From: an uncultured Clostridia bacterium
GTDB taxonomy: Bacteria > Bacillota_A > Clostridia > TANB77 > CAG-508
Length of the DNA stretch: 7,716 nucleotides
Direction: 5' to 3'
Assembly: GCA_948852375.1 (NCBI GenBank)
Contig: CAQOYX010000075.1
Location: forward strand, 163 to 7,878
Part shown: positions 6,701 to 7,716 of the stretch, piece by piece
How the letters are laid out: the number at the start of each line of letters is the position of its first letter
Position numbering within the stretch: position 1 is the stretch's first letter
Made by a program: the position numbers and the translations under genes
The notes under the pieces: generated by a model
What the model saw: only the letters and a program-made list of their open reading frames with translations
Database searches by the model: none
What the model was told of the DNA's origin: nothing

Positions 6701-7648
6701 GATACATTAACTTGGAAAATAACTAAAGATAAAGATAATGTACCTATAATGGATGATACAGCAAAAATAACAGGAGGAAATATTGTAAATGGAGTATGTG
6801 CAGTAACATTTAAAGCAACAAAAAAAGGAACATATAAAATTACACCAACAATAAATACAGAATCAGGAAAAACAATTATAGGAAATACACTTACAGTTGT
6901 TGTAAGAGATTTAACAGTAGACAGTATAAATGTTTCAAATACATCAATTGAAGTTAATGAAAAAGAAAATACAACAATTTCAGTATTATTTATGCATAAT
7001 GGAATTAGTAATCCTATAGAAGTAGAGGCAAATAGAATTACAATAACACCAGAAACTTCAGAAAATATAGAAATAGTATTACAAAATAAAGAAGGAAATG
7101 AGATTGATCGTAATTCAATACAAGAATTAGCTTCTATATATGTTAAAGGACTAAAACAAACAACAACACCTATAAAATTAAAAATTGAAGTAGATGGTCA
7201 AAAAGAAGAAATTGAAATAGTAGTAAAACCAGAGGCACTAGAACAATTTGAAAAAGGAAACGAAAATATAACAGAACCAATTACATTTAGTTTAACACAA
7301 TCAGGAAATAATGAGACAGTATTGATTCCAGTTCAATTTAAAAGTGGAAAAAAATTAACAAGAAATGATATATTAAATAGAGTAAAAATTAGTTTTTCTC
7401 CAAGTATTGATACTACTATTATAGAAGCTGTATTTGATGTTTCAGCATATGATAGTCAAAAAATAAAAATGAATGCTAGCCAGTCGAATGAAAAAGCAGA
7501 ATATATAGGAATTAAAGTAAATACAGATATATTAGAAGAAATACCAAGTGATTTTATGCAAACTTTAGCATCAATAAATCAAATGAAAATAACATGTGAT
7601 GGAACACAAGGGCAAATTAATTTAAGTGTAGTAATGAATCAGAATTAA
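3788..7648 (+). CDS. Large dockerin-containing surface protein with Ig-like repeats
   Basis: The 1286-residue product has a basic N-terminus and hydrophobic segment (residues 7-25) without a clear cleavage site or lipobox, so it is probably a signal anchor. Residues about 47-117 form an X-like module leading into a dockerin (118-178). The dockerin's repeated motifs are GDVNKDGNVDVFDAQ and NINNNDGEIDVFDAQ. In the first, D119, N121, D123, D127 and D130 fit the calcium-loop pattern. The second has one extra residue before its DG. After a Pro/Glu/Lys linker come five Ig-like repeats starting at residues 206, 278, 352, 424 and 497, each with PTGLTAxYGQTL, LPKGFSFED and TYTPDD. Residues about 563-934 and 935-1286 are two diverged copies of a long module of unknown family. 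There is no enzyme domain, LPXTG motif or C-terminal membrane segment. The neighbouring cohesin protein is the likely dockerin partner. An extended stalk or adhesin anchored through its N-terminus is inferred. The domain calls for dockerin and Ig repeats are firm; binding target and function are not known. Confidence 0.9.
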   Translation: MKKLKKAVLLGIIAVILGIFWITYGITENLQKDNSSGSIQAYNHNPNNILENVFESDGLTILPFIFDTPNQTITKVYVLEQFAKAGINIKNGNELGDIIVTGDKIQTDSKTYTVLIYGDVNKDGNVDVFDAQSVMRHFVYGEKYALTDIHKIAGNINNNDGEIDVFDAQRILRFYVGFEKKLVLNEPEASKRPDEPVNPDKEKPTYVVPTGLTAKYGQTLQDIRLPKGFSFEDELITKVGNVGTNKFNVTYTPDDTNKYEVVTGIEVEVVVEKAIPSYILPTGLTASYGQTLVNVKLPKGFSFEDELTTSVGDAGENIFKVTYTPDDIANYEIVTGIEVKILVGEEKEEPEYTIPTGLVAIYGDTLADVKLPKGFSFEDVLTTSVGNAGTNKFCVTYTPDDTDKYKIVRGIEVEIIVGKAVPKYTIPTGLTAKYGQTLADVKLPEGFSFEDRLTTNVGEAGTNKFTVSYTPDDTKNYRTVRGIKVSITVGKPLPSYTVPDGLTAKYGQTLADIELPKGFSFEDELTTSVGNAGENTFKVTYTPDDDTYSSVSGIDVIINVEKINIKIEAEIKENYYCFDEHLLTVDIGENAITNVTWDIKDSQGNQVEKSVADVQSEPANNGEIIGKFVAKSSGKYTIIPVVGNSIENADVEPVTLEIKDDPTVNSIVLKTMNDPVVSVSKITIRKNQTQKLSVHYYHDYENGTINEITTGANANIIVTPTPTETPSSTDNLQVVLQNADGNSITSSQNQETKYIWLKGLNKTNQDISLKIEINGKEVVNIPVTVQDEAPKTLQLGTVVNPTKLYLETPIEQDDMVSERLHTLVPLYLKSTDVPKISLKQKDVSDEKIKISVAGISDDITKYIFSLQGYDSKKVKAPNDATNIEFVGIRIEKDILEEIGEENLEKLMKANKIKISYEGTTKSYVELNIAIQEKQLGTIEAQLDEAQSNYSCYDEIGIKVKGGLCEEKITDSDTLTWKITKDKDNVPIMDDTAKITGGNIVNGVCAVTFKATKKGTYKITPTINTESGKTIIGNTLTVVVRDLTVDSINVSNTSIEVNEKENTTISVLFMHNGISNPIEVEANRITITPETSENIEIVLQNKEGNEIDRNSIQELASIYVKGLKQTTTPIKLKIEVDGQKEEIEIVVKPEALEQFEKGNENITEPITFSLTQSGNNETVLIPVQFKSGKKLTRNDILNRVKISFSPSIDTTIIEAVFDVSAYDSQKIKMNASQSNEKAEYIGIKVNTDILEEIPSDFMQTLASINQMKITCDGTQGQINLSVVMNQN
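4139..4321 (+). other. Dockerin module coding segment (two calcium-binding loop repeats)
   Basis: It encodes residues 118-178. Both half-repeats share DVFDAQ followed by a basic/hydrophobic helix (SVMRHF and RILRFYVG), as expected of a duplicated F-hand. The positions equivalent to the Ser-Thr recognition pair of classical type I dockerins are Val-Phe in both halves. The second loop (N155 to D167) is one residue longer than canonical. The module sits near the protein's N-terminus, whereas many dockerins are C-terminal. Confidence 0.88.
4403..5473 (+). repeat. Five tandem Ig-like coding repeats (72-74 codons each)
   Basis: Repeat starts are near 4403, 4619, 4841, 5057 and 5276. Each encodes a beta-rich unit with conserved PTGL, YGQTL (YGDTL in the third), LPKGFSFED (LPEGFSFED in the fourth), VGxAG and YTPDD, joined by short charged or proline linkers such as GKAVPKY. 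The pattern resembles MBG-type Ig-like repeats of Firmicutes surface proteins, though I cannot assign the exact family. Repeat 3 alone has a Cys (residue 394). Repeat 5 lacks the NxYxxV step and reads DDDTYSSVSG. Confidence 0.9.
5474..7645 (+). repeat. Two diverged tandem copies of an approximately 360-residue module of unknown family
   Basis: Copy A spans about 5474-6589 (residues 563-934) and copy B about 6590-7645 (935-1286). Matching landmarks, in order, are NYYCFDE / NYSCYDE; VTWDIK / LTWKIT; GKYTIIP / GTYKITP; LQVVLQNADGN / IEIVLQNKEGN; IWLKGL...LKIEINGKE / IYVKGL...LKIEVDGQK; and YDSKKVK...FVGIRIEKDILEEI / YDSQKIK...YIGIKVNTDILEEI. Each copy looks like three beta-rich subdomains. I recognise no named family. 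Confidence 0.82.
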
Positions 7649-7683
7649 GAGATAAATAAGAAATGTAATAAAATCACCTTTAA

Positions 7684-7714
7684 TCTATATAATTATAATA
7701 ATAAATTATATAGA
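7684..7714 (+). terminator. Hairpin after the dockerin gene, possible terminator
   Basis: TCTATATAATT (7684-7694) pairs perfectly with AATTATATAGA (7704-7714) around a 9-base loop, 35 bases past the stop at 7648. The window ends two bases later, so a T-run cannot be checked. The stem is almost all A/T. Confidence 0.4.
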
Positions 7715-7716
7715 AA

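Noticed and set aside
2596..7648. Cellulosome gene cluster
   Set aside because: Cohesin and dockerin are present, but there is no glycosidase, carbohydrate-binding module, SLH domain or multi-cohesin scaffoldin in the window.

Overview
This AT-rich window appears to come from a Gram-positive, low-GC Firmicutes (Clostridia-like) genome. The support is A/T-ending codons, purine-rich Shine-Dalgarno sites, near-consensus housekeeping promoters, TGG read as Trp with TAA stops, and MucBP-type, cohesin and dockerin modules on exported proteins. The species cannot be named from sequence alone. All five genes lie on the + strand and all look exported or membrane-anchored. None carries a recognisable catalytic domain.

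Layout. (1) Bases 1-1172 hold the 3' part of a large surface protein: almost two near-identical 66-residue MucBP-like repeats, a DUF5011-like Ig domain and a C-terminal Ig-like pair. It ends at a 13-bp hairpin (1182-1212). (2) A near-consensus promoter (1230-1258) drives a small membrane-anchored Ig-like protein (1346-2000) whose frame is broken near 1793-1799. A 23-bp terminator hairpin follows (2086-2142). (3) A near-copy of the same promoter (2156-2184) drives a 76-residue single-span membrane protein (2221-2451). (4) A third promoter (2531-2560) precedes a two-gene operon. Its first gene encodes a cohesin protein with a C-terminal membrane anchor (2596-3765). Its second, 22 bases later, encodes a 1286-residue protein (3788-7648) with an N-terminal membrane segment, an X-like module plus dockerin, five Ig-like repeats of about 73 residues, and two diverged copies of an approximately 360-residue module of unknown family.

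How the genes may work together. The cohesin and dockerin genes are adjacent and probably co-transcribed, so the products are natural candidates to bind each other outside the cell. Both carry a membrane segment and neither has an enzyme domain. This looks like a non-cellulosomal cohesin-dockerin pair that builds or braces a surface fibre, rather than a cellulosome. The MucBP-type protein and its small membrane-bound relative upstream fit a locus devoted to adhesion or surface structure. Binding between these products is inferred, not shown.

The points most worth a second look are the membrane-anchored cohesin/dockerin pair, the dockerin's unusual Val-Phe recognition positions and irregular second calcium loop, the uncharacterised duplicated C-terminal module, the duplicated promoter in front of two small membrane-protein genes, and the frameshift.
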